A DNA stretch of 64,000 nt from CALDTK01 sp965215115. GTDB lineage: Bacteria; Bacteroidota; Bacteroidia; Chitinophagales; Saprospiraceae. The position numbers were made by a program, and so were the translations under genes. The notes below the pieces were generated by a model, which did no database searches, was not told the origin of the DNA, and saw only the letters and a list, made by a program, of their open reading frames with translations. This document shows, piece by piece, positions 8,319-17,024 of the stretch (within the stretch, counting starts at the first letter, position 1; each line of letters starts with the position of its first letter). The stretch is taken from NCBI GenBank assembly GCA_965215115.1, contig OZ244050.1, positions 2,976,001 through 3,040,000 on the forward strand, written 5' to 3'.

Positions 8319-8587
8319 GTATAAATAACGTACCAATCGTTCGAGATGCAGTCGTTTGGATCAGACAAGTTGTCGATGAAGAAAACTTCGAACCAAGAAA
8401 CTGGCCCAGATCCGTTTCCGATGCACGTGCGTGGGCCGCCGCCGCCACCTCCATATCCACCTCCGGGCTCCTGCAACATTGGGTATCCTTGTGCCCAGCT
8501 ACTCACAGACCCCACAAGCAGAAACCACAAGAAGCCAAATCGAGCCACGGCGAGCAGGTTGCACGGATAGGATGTACTACAACGCAT
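8315..8587 (-). CDS. Secreted glycine-rich small protein
   Basis: A 90-residue ORF with a signal peptide (hydrophobic LLAVARFGFLWFLLVG then SSWAQ) and a short Gly-rich linker before a cysteine-containing tail. It ends at the ATGA that starts the Cys-rich ORF, and may be its N-terminal half. No family recognised. Lies in the AT-richer patch. Confidence 0.45.
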   Translation of the reverse strand: MRCSTSYPCNLLAVARFGFLWFLLVGSVSSWAQGYPMLQEPGGGYGGGGGGPRTCIGNGSGPVSWFEVFFIDNLSDPNDCISNDWYVIYT

Positions 8588-8653
8588 CGGAAATTACTTT
8601 TGGCGAACCTAAGCCCCCCCCCCACATATCCTAACCTTTTGCGTAGAGAATTA

Positions 8654-9730
8654 TCAAAACTGTGTCACGATCGGATTTGAGAGTATTCGATCTATCACCC
8701 CATCCCCCACGGCCGAAGTGCTGAGCGCCTGCCCGCCCGAAATGTCCTCCGTCACCTCACTAGCCTCGAGCGCCCCCTCGACAGCCGCCCGCACGGCATC
8801 CCCCGCCTCCCGCGCGCCAAAGTGATCCAGCAGCATCGCCGCACTCAAGATCGTCCCGAACGGATTCGCAATCCCCTTGCCGGCCGCCTGCGGGTAGCTG
8901 CCGTGAATCGGCTCGAACATCGCGATCCCATCCCCGACCGACGCCGAGGGCAGCAGCCCGATCGAGCCCGTGATGACGGACGCCTCGTCGGTAAGAATAT
9001 CGCCGAACATATTCTCCGTGAGCACGACGTCGAACTGCGTCGGGCGCTGGATGATCTGCATCGCGGCGTTGTCGACGAACATCTTCGCGAGCGTGACATC
9101 GGGGTAGGCTTTCGCCAAAACGTCCACGACCTCCCGCCACAGCCGACTCGTCTCCAGGACGTTGGCCTTGTCGACGAGGGTAAGGTGCCCCCGGCGCGCC
9201 CGCGCCGCCCGGAAGGCCAAATGCGCGATGCGCTCGATCTCGAAGCGCGCGTAGCTGATCGTGTCGTAAGCACCGTCCGCACCCGTGCGACCTTTCTCCC
9301 CGAAGTAGGCCCCGCCAGTCAGCTCCCGGTACACGACGAAGTCGACGCCGCGAACGCGCTCGGTCTTGAGTGGACTGGCGTCGTAGAGCCGCTCGTAAGT
9401 AGTGATCGGGCGGATGTTGGCGTAGAGCCCAAAGGTTTTGCGTAAGCGTAACAGGCCCTGCTCCGGGCGCACCTTCGCCGTCGGGTCGTTGTCGTACTTG
9501 GGCGTGCCGACGGCGCCGAGTAAGATCGCGTCGCTGGCTCGGCAAACCTCGACAGTGGCCTCGGGCAGCGGGTCACCCGTCGCGTCGATGGCGCGGGCGC
9601 CGATGAGGGCTTTCGTAAAAGTGAAAGTATGGCCGAATTTCTGGGCCACGGCCCGCAAGACCTTAATGGCCTCGGCTACGACTTCAGGGCCGATACCGTC
9701 GCCGGGGAGGAGGGCTATTCGCTTGTGCAT
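8654..9730 (-). CDS. leuB: 3-isopropylmalate dehydrogenase
   Basis: Oxidises and decarboxylates 3-isopropylmalate with NAD+ to give 2-ketoisocaproate, the last dedicated step before leucine. The 358-residue length is normal. Visible are the N-terminal LLPGDGIGPEV, the substrate region RELTGGAYFGE and the metal/NAD region FEPIHGSYPQAAGKGIANPFGTILSAAMLL. It is the last gene of leuA-leuC-leuD-leuB, 12 bases after leuD. A mini-hairpin copy (9107-9121) encodes VLAKA in VDVLAKAYPDVTL at a place where orthologues have a different but equally long segment, so it was gained by substitution, not insertion. Confidence 0.96.
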   Translation of the reverse strand: MHKRIALLPGDGIGPEVVAEAIKVLRAVAQKFGHTFTFTKALIGARAIDATGDPLPEATVEVCRASDAILLGAVGTPKYDNDPTAKVRPEQGLLRLRKTFGLYANIRPITTYERLYDASPLKTERVRGVDFVVYRELTGGAYFGEKGRTGADGAYDTISYARFEIERIAHLAFRAARARRGHLTLVDKANVLETSRLWREVVDVLAKAYPDVTLAKMFVDNAAMQIIQRPTQFDVVLTENMFGDILTDEASVITGSIGLLPSASVGDGIAMFEPIHGSYPQAAGKGIANPFGTILSAAMLLDHFGAREAGDAVRAAVEGALEASEVTEDISGGQALSTSAVGDGVIDRILSNPIVTQF

Positions 9731-9742
9731 ATCGCTGGTCGC

Positions 9743-10345
9743 TTAGGCCGCAAAGCTGCTCGCCCGCTTCGATTCGAAAGCCTCGATCTCGCCCCGGATA
9801 TTCAACAGGTAATCGATATCGTCGTACCCGTTGATCAGACACTCCTGTTTGTAGTCGCTGAGTTCGAAGCGTTCGCGGGTGCCAGTAGCGGGGAGCGTAA
9901 TCGACTTATCGCGCAAGTCGATATGGAGTAGGGTAGCGGGACCGGCGGCGATGGCGGCGAAAATCTTTTGCAAGAAGGCTTCGCTCACCTGTACCGGCAC
10001 GAGTCCATTGTTCAGCGCGTTGCCCTTGAAGATATCCGCGAAGAAGCTCGACACCACCGCCTTAAATCCGTAGTCGTAAATGGCCCAGGCGGCGTGCTCG
10101 CGGCTCGACCCACAACCAAAGTTGCGCCCCGCCACGAGGATCTCGCCGCTGTACCGCGGGTCGTTTAACACAAAGTCCGGCAGTGGTTGATCCTGCGCAT
10201 CGTAGCGCCAGTCGCGGAACAGGTTGTCACCAAAACCTACCCTGTCGGTCGCCTTCAGGAAGCGCGCCGGGATGATCTGGTCGGTGTCGACGTCCTGGAT
10301 CGGGATCGGGACGGCGGCGGAGTGGAGGGTGGTGAGCTGTTTCAA
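9743..10345 (-). CDS. leuD: 3-isopropylmalate dehydratase small subunit
   Basis: The swivelling-domain subunit of isopropylmalate isomerase, which pairs with LeuC to move the hydroxyl from C2 to C3. 200 residues, as usual. The motifs DVDTDQIIPARFLK and FGCGSSREHAAWAIYDYG are diagnostic. It lies between leuC and leuB; the spacer towards leuC is a 200-base self-complementary repeat. Confidence 0.95.
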   Translation of the reverse strand: MKQLTTLHSAAVPIPIQDVDTDQIIPARFLKATDRVGFGDNLFRDWRYDAQDQPLPDFVLNDPRYSGEILVAGRNFGCGSSREHAAWAIYDYGFKAVVSSFFADIFKGNALNNGLVPVQVSEAFLQKIFAAIAAGPATLLHIDLRDKSITLPATGTRERFELSDYKQECLINGYDDIDYLLNIRGEIEAFESKRASSFAA

Positions 10346-10566
10346 GGGTTGAGAGTTTAGAGATGAGGGTTGAGGGTTGAGGGTTTAGAGATGAGGGTTG
10401 AGAGTTTAGAGATGATGAGGTTTAGGGTTTAGAGATGAAGGTTTAGAGTTTAATAGTGAGGGGTGAGAGATGAGATTTCAGGAAGAGGGCTAAGGGACTA
10501 TAATTGAGAGTTTAGCCAGGTACAGTCGCGCCCCTAAACTCTCAACTCTAAACCCTCAACTCTAAA
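10346..10566. repeat. leuC-leuD spacer: direct repeats then inverted complement
   Basis: The left half (10349-10460) is an irregular series of GAGGGTTGAG and GTTTAGAGAT units. The right edge (10530-10566) carries the complements (CTAAACTCTCAACTC, CTAAACCCTCAACTC) and runs through the leuC stop codon. In the transcript it can form a long stem of many registers between leuC and leuD. Confidence 0.75.
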
Positions 10567-11951
10567 GTCCGCACATCCGTCACGCGCCCTGTCACCGCCG
10601 CCGCCGCCGCCATCGCCGGACTCGCCAGAATCGTCCGCGCCCCCGGCCCCTGCCGCCCCTCGAAATTCCGATTGGAGGTCGACACGCAGTACTCACCCGG
10701 CGGAATCTTGTCCTCGTTCATCGCCAGACAAGCCGAGCAGCCCGGCTGCCGGAGCTCAAAGCCGGCTTTCGCCAAAACCCGATCCAGTCCTTCCGCCTGC
10801 GCCTGCCGCAAGACGGCCTGCGAGCCGGGCACGATATAGGCGTTCACGTGATCCGCCCTCCGCCGCCCGTCCACCACCTCGCAAAACGCGCGCAGGTCCT
10901 CGATGCGGCCGTTCGTGCACGAGCCCACGAACACGTAGTTGATCGGCAGCCCCAGCAAGCTCTGCTCCGGGGCGAGCGCCATGTACTCGAGCGACTTGGC
11001 CAAGGTTTTGGCGGAAGCCGCACCCGCGTCCACGGCCGGCGTCCGCGCCGTCACGCCCATGCCCATCCCGGGGGTCGTACCGAAGGTGACCATCGGCTCG
11101 ATGTCGGCGGCGTCGAAGTGGAACTCCTTGTCGAAAGTGGCACCTTCGTCGGTGACGAGTTGACGCCAGGCCTCGACGGCGCGGGTCCAGTTCTGCCCTT
11201 GAGGCGCGAACTCACGTCCTTGTAAGTAGTCGAACGTCGTCTGGTCCGGCGCGATCATCCCGCCGCGGGCCCCGAGCTCGATCGACATATTGCAGACCGT
11301 CATACGGCCCTCCATCGAGAGGCTCCGGAACGCCTCCCCGGCGTACTCGACGAAGTGGCCCGTGCCGCCGCTCACGCCCACCTGTGAAATGACGTACAGG
11401 ATCAAATCCTTCGCCGTCACCCCCGCGCCGAGCTCGCCGTCGACGGTGATGCGCATCGACTTCGGCTTGGCCTGCATCAGGCACTGCGTCGCCATCACCA
11501 TCTCCACCTCCGAGGTCCCGATCCCGAAGGCGATCGCGCCGAAAGCCCCGTGCGTGGCCGTGTGCGAATCGCCGCACACGATCGTCATCCCGGGTTGCGT
11601 AATGCCTAACTCCGGACCGATGATGTGGACAATACCCTGCTTCGGATGTCCGAGCCCCCAGAGCTCGACGCCGAACTTCTCACAGTTCTCCGTAAGGGTC
11701 GCCACTTGGTGCCGCGACAGCGCATCGCGGATCGGCAGCTCCTGGTGGAGCGTCGGCACGTTGTGGTCCGCCGTGGCCACGATCTGCCGCGGGCGGAAGA
11801 CCGGGATCCCGCGCCGCTCCAGACCTGCGAAGGCCTGCGGGCTCGTCACCTCGTGTATCAGGTGCCGATCAATATAAAGCACATCCGGGCCGTGCGCGAT
11901 GGACTTCACGACGTGCGCGTCCCAGATTTTGTCGAAGAGGGTGGAGGGCAT
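10548..11951 (-). CDS. leuC: 3-isopropylmalate dehydratase large subunit
   Basis: The [4Fe-4S] aconitase-family catalytic subunit of isopropylmalate isomerase. The 467-residue length is standard. VCGDSHTATHGAFGAIAFGIG, FVGSCTNGR and GCSACLAMN show the substrate site and the three cluster cysteines. It is flanked on both sides by self-complementary repeat spacers. Two mini-hairpin elements lie inside: 10764-10778 (encoding VLAKAG) and 11005-11019 in the other orientation (GGAA loop). Confidence 0.96.
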   Translation of the reverse strand: MPSTLFDKIWDAHVVKSIAHGPDVLYIDRHLIHEVTSPQAFAGLERRGIPVFRPRQIVATADHNVPTLHQELPIRDALSRHQVATLTENCEKFGVELWGLGHPKQGIVHIIGPELGITQPGMTIVCGDSHTATHGAFGAIAFGIGTSEVEMVMATQCLMQAKPKSMRITVDGELGAGVTAKDLILYVISQVGVSGGTGHFVEYAGEAFRSLSMEGRMTVCNMSIELGARGGMIAPDQTTFDYLQGREFAPQGQNWTRAVEAWRQLVTDEGATFDKEFHFDAADIEPMVTFGTTPGMGMGVTARTPAVDAGAASAKTLAKSLEYMALAPEQSLLGLPINYVFVGSCTNGRIEDLRAFCEVVDGRRRADHVNAYIVPGSQAVLRQAQAEGLDRVLAKAGFELRQPGCSACLAMNEDKIPPGEYCVSTSNRNFEGRQGPGARTILASPAMAAAAAVTGRVTDVRTLELRV

Positions 11952-11964
11952 TGGCGTGGTTGGT

Positions 11965-12064
11965 AGGGGTCTAGGGGTCTAGGGGTCTAGGGGTCTAGGG
12001 GGGCTAGTAGGTCTAGGGGGCGCCTCCGTCGAGCTAGACCCCTAGACCTACTAGACCCCTAGAC
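11965..12064. repeat. leuA-leuC spacer: AGGGGTCT tandem repeat with inverted copy
   Basis: Four to five AGGGGTCT units (11974-12000) and a GTAGGTCTAGGGG unit are followed by their complement (AGACCCCTAGACCTACTAGACCCC, 12037-12060), ending three bases before the leuA stop codon. The pattern matches the leuC-leuD spacer in design but not in sequence. Confidence 0.8.
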
Positions 12065-12067
12065 AAA

Positions 12068-13618
12068 CTATATCTCTTTAAGCGTTTCCGTAATCTCCGT
12101 CTCGGCATTCGTGCGCAGGATGTTGTAAAACTTCGAGATCGCATTTAGATACGCCTCGACGGACGCGGTCACGATGTCGGTGTCGGCCGAGAACCCGGTG
12201 TAGGTCGCGTCCTTGTGCCGGATCGACACGTGCACCTTGCCGAGGTCGTTCGAGCCCCGCGTAATGGCCTGGACCAAGAACTCCTCGAGCAAAATCTCGC
12301 GGCGGATGATCTTCTTGACGGCCGTATACGCCGCGTCGATGGGGCCGACGCCAGAACTCGTCATCGTGTGTAGCTCCCCGTCGATCTCGAGCTGCAGCGT
12401 CGCCGTCGGCATCACCTTCCGGCCGCACTGCACGCTCAGGTACTTAAGCTTGAACGGGTCGCGGCGGTTCTTGGACACCTCCATGATCGTGAGCAGGTCC
12501 TCGTCCTGGAGCTCCTTCTTGCGGTCGGCCAGCGCGAGAAACTTCTCGTAGGCGCGGTCGAGCTTGTTCTTCGTGAGCTCGAACCCGAGCCGCTCGAGGT
12601 GGTGCTTCAGCGCGTGGCGCCCGGAGCGGGCCGTGAGGATGATCGAGGAGTCGTCGAGCCCGATGTCCTTCGGGTTGATGATCTCGTAGTTCTCGCGGTT
12701 CTTGAGGTGCCCGTCCTGGTGGATCCCCGACGAGTGCGCGAAGGCGTTTCGGCCGACGATGGCCTTGTTGGGCTGCACGGGCATGCGCATCAGCGACGAC
12801 ACGAGGCGACTGGTCTTCAGGATGTTCTTAGATCGAATGCCGGTGTAGACGGGGACGTCCGCGCGACTCTGGACGATCATCGCGATCTCCTCGAGGCTCG
12901 TGTTGCCGGCCCTCTCGCCGATGCCGTTGATCGTCACCTCGACCTGGCGCGCGCCCGCCATCACGCCGGCCAGGGTATTGGCCGTCGCCATCCCGAGATC
13001 GTTGTGGCAGTGCGTCGAGAGGATGGCCCGGTCGATGCCGCGCACGTTTTCACGCAAGTACTTGATCTTCTCGCCGTACTCCCAGGGCGAGCAGTAGCCC
13101 GTCGTATCCGGGATGTTGAGCACCGTCGCACCGGCCTTCACGACGGCCTCGATGACGCGCGCCAGGTACTCGTTGTCGGTGCGGCCGGCGTCCTCGGCGT
13201 AGAACTCGACGTCCTCGCAGAAGCGCTTCGCGTACTTGACGCAGGCCACGGCGCGCTCCAAGATGTCCTCGCGGTTCGACTTGAACTTGTGCAGGATGTG
13301 CTGGTCGGAGGTCCCGATCCCGGTGTGGATGCGCCCGCGCTTGGCGTACTTGAGGGCCGCGGCGGCCGCGTCGATGTCGCCCTCGACGGCGCGGGTTAGG
13401 GCGCAGATGATCGGGTAGGTGACGGCCTTCGAGATCTCGACCACGGAGTTGAAGTCCCCCGGGCTCGACACCGGGAACCCAGCCTCGATGACGTCGACGC
13501 CGAGCTCCTCGAGGGCCTTGGCGACCTCGACCTTCTCGATCGTATTGAGTTGACACCCAGGCACCTGCTCGCCGTCGCGCAGGGTGGTGTCGAAGATGTA
13601 CAGCTTGTCTTTGTCCAT
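12068..13618 (-). CDS. leuA: 2-isopropylmalate synthase
   Basis: Condenses acetyl-CoA with 2-ketoisovalerate, the committed and leucine-inhibited step. 516 residues with the TIM-barrel domain first (FDTTLRDGEQVPG, metal-binding HCHND, and GERAGNTSLEEI) and the allosteric C-terminal domain from about residue 390 (GSNDLGKVHVSIRHKDATYTG). ATG 13618 is chosen because the family starts right before DKLYIFDTTLRDG; the longer ORF adds about 20 poorly conserved residues. First gene of the leu operon. No leader-peptide attenuator was seen upstream, only a mini-hairpin copy at 13696. Confidence 0.95.
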   Translation of the reverse strand: MDKDKLYIFDTTLRDGEQVPGCQLNTIEKVEVAKALEELGVDVIEAGFPVSSPGDFNSVVEISKAVTYPIICALTRAVEGDIDAAAAALKYAKRGRIHTGIGTSDQHILHKFKSNREDILERAVACVKYAKRFCEDVEFYAEDAGRTDNEYLARVIEAVVKAGATVLNIPDTTGYCSPWEYGEKIKYLRENVRGIDRAILSTHCHNDLGMATANTLAGVMAGARQVEVTINGIGERAGNTSLEEIAMIVQSRADVPVYTGIRSKNILKTSRLVSSLMRMPVQPNKAIVGRNAFAHSSGIHQDGHLKNRENYEIINPKDIGLDDSSIILTARSGRHALKHHLERLGFELTKNKLDRAYEKFLALADRKKELQDEDLLTIMEVSKNRRDPFKLKYLSVQCGRKVMPTATLQLEIDGELHTMTSSGVGPIDAAYTAVKKIIRREILLEEFLVQAITRGSNDLGKVHVSIRHKDATYTGFSADTDIVTASVEAYLNAISKFYNILRTNAETEITETLKEI

Positions 13619-13804
13619 GACCTTGGGGGGGGTAAAAGCGGAGGTATGCTTGGTCTTGGTTTGGCTAGGTCGGGACAGCACGCAATTTTGGACGGGGCTT
13701 TCGCCAAAACGCGAGCGATGTGCTTAGGACCGGGAAAGGTAGGGAGTGGCGGGCGAATATTCGCCGGAAGTGCATGCTACTGCGACCCGAGCGGCGCTAT
13801 GGTC

Positions 13805-14560
13805 TCACGGCTGCAGCATCGTCATCACCTCCCGCACCTGCTCCTCCAGCTGATCATAGTACCTCAGGATAAACGATCTGTTCTGCTCGATGCTACGGAG
13901 GATGAGCAGGAACTCCTTCCGATCCGCCGGCGGGAGTGGCCCCGCGTCTGCGAAACTCAGCTTGCTCCCCCCCTCGTCGAAGGCGAGGTGGTCGAGCAGC
14001 AGCCGCTCGATGTCCCGGTGGTGATTGGTGAAGAACTGCTGCTCGCCGTACTCCTCCTCGAGCTTTTGGATCAGCGAGTAGTCGTATTCGTAGAGGGACA
14101 CGATGCGGTTGCGCAGGCTGTCGTCGCGGACGAGTTCCAGGCCGCGAGACTTCAGATTCTCGTACCCGGCCGTGTTCTGCGCGTTGATGAAGTCCCGCGT
14201 CAGCATGTAGTAATAGTACGGGAAGGAGTCGCGAGGTACGGCGCGCCCGAGCGCGTAATTGCGAAAGAAACTGATCGCGGCCAGGCCTTGCCGGTGCCCG
14301 AGCATGTTGCCCTCGAGATCGACGAGGTCTTTCGTGAGCCCCTGCCCGATGTCGGCCAAGATCCGCTCCTCGGCGCGGCGGTCCCGCTGATCGGTGGCGT
14401 AGTTGTTGAGCGCAAAGGCCAGGAAGACGGCCAGGAATACGCTCGCGAACTCGAATAGGTAGCGCCCGGCGGCGCGGCGGAAGCGGGTACGCCTCGATGG
14501 CCTGGGGTCTGGAAGCAGATCGTTCGTGAGGTCCCGGTTCGCGCGGGTGACTTGCGGCAT
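13805..14560 (-). CDS. DUF6090-like membrane protein
   Basis: A 251-residue protein with one membrane helix near the N-terminus (about 35-53, FEFASVFLAVFLAFALNNY) and a long helical soluble part that contains a FFRNYALGR region and ends with LEEQVREVMTML. This is the look of DUF6090 proteins, common in Bacteroidota and of unknown function. It lies downstream of the TonB receptor on the same strand, about 60 bases away, and could be co-transcribed with it. Confidence 0.6.
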   Translation of the reverse strand: MPQVTRANRDLTNDLLPDPRPSRRTRFRRAAGRYLFEFASVFLAVFLAFALNNYATDQRDRRAEERILADIGQGLTKDLVDLEGNMLGHRQGLAAISFFRNYALGRAVPRDSFPYYYYMLTRDFINAQNTAGYENLKSRGLELVRDDSLRNRIVSLYEYDYSLIQKLEEEYGEQQFFTNHHRDIERLLLDHLAFDEGGSKLSFADAGPLPPADRKEFLLILRSIEQNRSFILRYYDQLEEQVREVMTMLQP

Positions 14561-14623
14561 GAAGGCAAGGTAGCGTAGGGTAGGGTAGGCGCCCCGCCCC
14601 GTCGGATGCGAACCGTACAGGTC

Positions 14624-16903
14624 CTACTCGAGGATCCAACGCGCACCCAGGAAGCCGCGCCGTCCGACGTTGCTGGCGTACACGTAGCTCGGGTCGAAGA
14701 CCAGCGCGTTCGGGTTGTCGGGGGTGGCCAGCGGGGCACCACTTGCGTCAAAACTTACCCCCTCGTCGAAGGGGTCGAAACTGCGCGCGATCGCGTTGGC
14801 GGCCGGCGTGAAGTCGAGCAGATTCTTGACCCCGCCGTAGATCGCCCAGTTGGCGTTGCGCGGCGTCCAGGTCACCTGGACGTTCTGGAGCGACCACCAC
14901 GGACTCCGGTCGGGGCGGGGGTCCAGGTCGCTCTGCACGGGCAGCAGCATGGGGCCGTAGAAACTCGACGTGTAGTCGACGAGGAACTTGCCGTGGCGTC
15001 CGTTCGGATTCGGTAAGGTGTAGTCGGCCGAGGCCACGCCGCTCCAGCGCTCGGAGAGGAGCGGGCGCCGCAGCTCGTCGCCCCCGACGATGGCCACGTC
15101 GGTGTGGGTGACGCCGAGGGTCGCGCCGAAGACCTGGCTGCGGGCCTTGACCTCCGCGCTCGCGCCCCGGTTGCGGCTGTGGCCACTCAGGTTGTCGTAG
15201 AGGATCTCGTCGACGTTCGTGAGGTAGTCCGGGATGATCTGGTTCGAGAAGCGCGTGTACCAGGCCGAGGCGTCGAGCGTGAAGGTGACCCCACTGGCGG
15301 CGACGATTCGCTTGTCGAAGTTGGCCAGCAACGACACGCTCCGCTCCGGTGCGAGCTCATTCGCGATCACGACCGTGCGCGCGCCCGTGAGCGCGGCGTG
15401 GTCCTCGGTGAAGAGGTTGACGACCCGAAAGCCGGTGCCGAGGTTGAAGCGCACATTCGTGCCTTCTCCGACGGGCATTTTGTAGGCCACGCGCGGGGTC
15501 CAGATGTGGCCGTGGCGTGCGTCGTGGTCGTAGCGAATGCCGGCCAGGACGCGGTGGCGCCCGAAGGTGTACTCGTCCTGGAGGAAGGCACCCGGCAGCA
15601 GGACCTGGTCCGGCTGGTTCGTCCCCTGCGCCTCGGCGGTGGCGGGGGTATTGTCGTCGTAGTACGTGAAACGTGTCGCCGCGCCGAAGAGCAGTCCGTG
15701 GCGACCGAGTTTTCGCGAAAGCGTCACCTGCCCGAAGGCGATCCCCTGGTCGGCGTCATACTCCGTGGTGCCGTAGTCGGAGCGCTGGCGGTGGTAGTTG
15801 GCGCTCCCCGCGAAGGCCAGACCCTCGACGCCGGGGAAGTCGTAGCGCGTGAGAAGCTCCACGCGGCGCGTGTCGACGACCTCGCCGTAGCGCTCGTCCC
15901 CGCCGCGGTCGAGGGTTCGGTCGAAGCCCACCTCCCCGCCCCAGCGCGACTCGGCGAGGAAGCGGCCGGCGAGATCGAGCCCGCGCGCCGCGCCCGTGCC
16001 GAAGTGCCACTTCTGGAAGAGGCTGATGCGCTGCGCGAGGGTCTGGTCCGTGAATCCGTCGCCGTTGTGGTCGACGCGGTGGTTAAAGTAATAGGCGTTG
16101 GCGCTCGTGAGCACGTTGGCGTGCGGCCCGACGCGGTGCGTGACGCCGGCATCCAGGGTGAGGTCCCCCCAGGCCGTCGAGAAGGCATCGATGGCCAGGC
16201 GCGGCGCGCGGTCCACGTCGCGCGTGATGACGTTGATGAGCCCGCCGATCGACTCCGAGCCGTAGATCGAGCCGGCCGGACCCTTGACGACCTCGACCCG
16301 CTCGATCATGGCGTTCGGGATGCCCGCCAGCCCGTACACCGTCCCGAGCCCGGAGACGATCGGCATCCCGTCGACGGTCACCATGGTGTACGGCCCCTCG
16401 AGCCCGTTGATGTGGATATCGCCCGTATTGCAAACGCCGCAGTTGAGTTGCGGGCGTACGCCGTTGACGTTCTGCATCGCCTCGAACAGCGAGGGCGTCG
16501 GGTTGGCGAGCAGGAAGGTCCGGGTGTAGACCTCCACGGGGATGGGGCTCTCGGTGCGGATGGTCGGCGTCAGGGTCCCGGAGACGACCACGTCGAGCAG
16601 TGCCGTGGGGGCGGGTTTTAGCGAAAGCGGAACCGTCGGAGCTGCGCCGAAAGTGGTGTCGAGTGTGCCGAGGCCGACGCTCGAGATTCGGACGCGGGCG
16701 GGGTAGCCTTTCGGCAAAACGAACACTAGTCGGCCCTCGAGGTCGCTGGCGGTGCCCTGGCCGCCGGGCAGGAGTTGGGCCGTGGCGCCGTAAAGTGGCT
16801 CTCCGGCATCGTCGAGCACGGTCAGGCGGAGGCTGTCGCGCTGCGCGAGGGCTACCGAGAGCGAGCAGAGCAACGCCGCGAACGAGAGTAAGCTTGCTCG
16901 CAT
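14624..16903 (-). CDS. TonB-dependent outer-membrane receptor
   Basis: A 759-residue receptor: signal peptide (1-20), a carboxypeptidase-regulatory-like beta-sandwich (about 25-105, DDAGEPLYGATAQLLPGG), a plug domain (about 110-230, with MQNVNGVRPQL and VEVVKGPAGSIYGSESIGGLINVIT) and a 22-strand barrel ending in ..GFLGARWILE. It imports a siderophore-bound metal or similar ligand using TonB energy. A DtxR-type regulator is divergently transcribed next door and a DtxR-like box lies between them, so iron or manganese uptake is the best guess. Copies of the mini-hairpin lie at 15709 and 16707. Confidence 0.9.
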   Translation of the reverse strand: MRASLLSFAALLCSLSVALAQRDSLRLTVLDDAGEPLYGATAQLLPGGQGTASDLEGRLVFVLPKGYPARVRISSVGLGTLDTTFGAAPTVPLSLKPAPTALLDVVVSGTLTPTIRTESPIPVEVYTRTFLLANPTPSLFEAMQNVNGVRPQLNCGVCNTGDIHINGLEGPYTMVTVDGMPIVSGLGTVYGLAGIPNAMIERVEVVKGPAGSIYGSESIGGLINVITRDVDRAPRLAIDAFSTAWGDLTLDAGVTHRVGPHANVLTSANAYYFNHRVDHNGDGFTDQTLAQRISLFQKWHFGTGAARGLDLAGRFLAESRWGGEVGFDRTLDRGGDERYGEVVDTRRVELLTRYDFPGVEGLAFAGSANYHRQRSDYGTTEYDADQGIAFGQVTLSRKLGRHGLLFGAATRFTYYDDNTPATAEAQGTNQPDQVLLPGAFLQDEYTFGRHRVLAGIRYDHDARHGHIWTPRVAYKMPVGEGTNVRFNLGTGFRVVNLFTEDHAALTGARTVVIANELAPERSVSLLANFDKRIVAASGVTFTLDASAWYTRFSNQIIPDYLTNVDEILYDNLSGHSRNRGASAEVKARSQVFGATLGVTHTDVAIVGGDELRRPLLSERWSGVASADYTLPNPNGRHGKFLVDYTSSFYGPMLLPVQSDLDPRPDRSPWWSLQNVQVTWTPRNANWAIYGGVKNLLDFTPAANAIARSFDPFDEGVSFDASGAPLATPDNPNALVFDPSYVYASNVGRRGFLGARWILE

Positions 16904-16952
16904 GGTGTTTGGGTAGATGGGGTCTGTAGGTTCGGCAAAGCTACTCTTTATT

Positions 16953-16968
16953 GTTAAGCTATCCTAAC
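16953..16968. promoter_or_regulatory. DtxR/IdeR-like operator
   Basis: On the minus strand this reads TTAGGATAGCTTAA inside GTTA...TAAC, matching 12 of 14 positions of the DtxR/IdeR box TTAGGTTAGCCTAA as I remember it. It sits about 50 bases from both the receptor start (16903) and the regulator start (17025). Confidence 0.6.
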
Positions 16969-17024
16969 TCGGAATCCGTGACTCTCTCGCCCTCCCACTT
17001 TCCCAAACCCGTACCTTCGCGACC

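Noticed and set aside
15104..16621. 505-residue open frame antisense to the TonB receptor
   Set aside because: Shadow frame of a clear TonB receptor; composition is biased (Arg, Val, Gly, Asp) and there is no domain.
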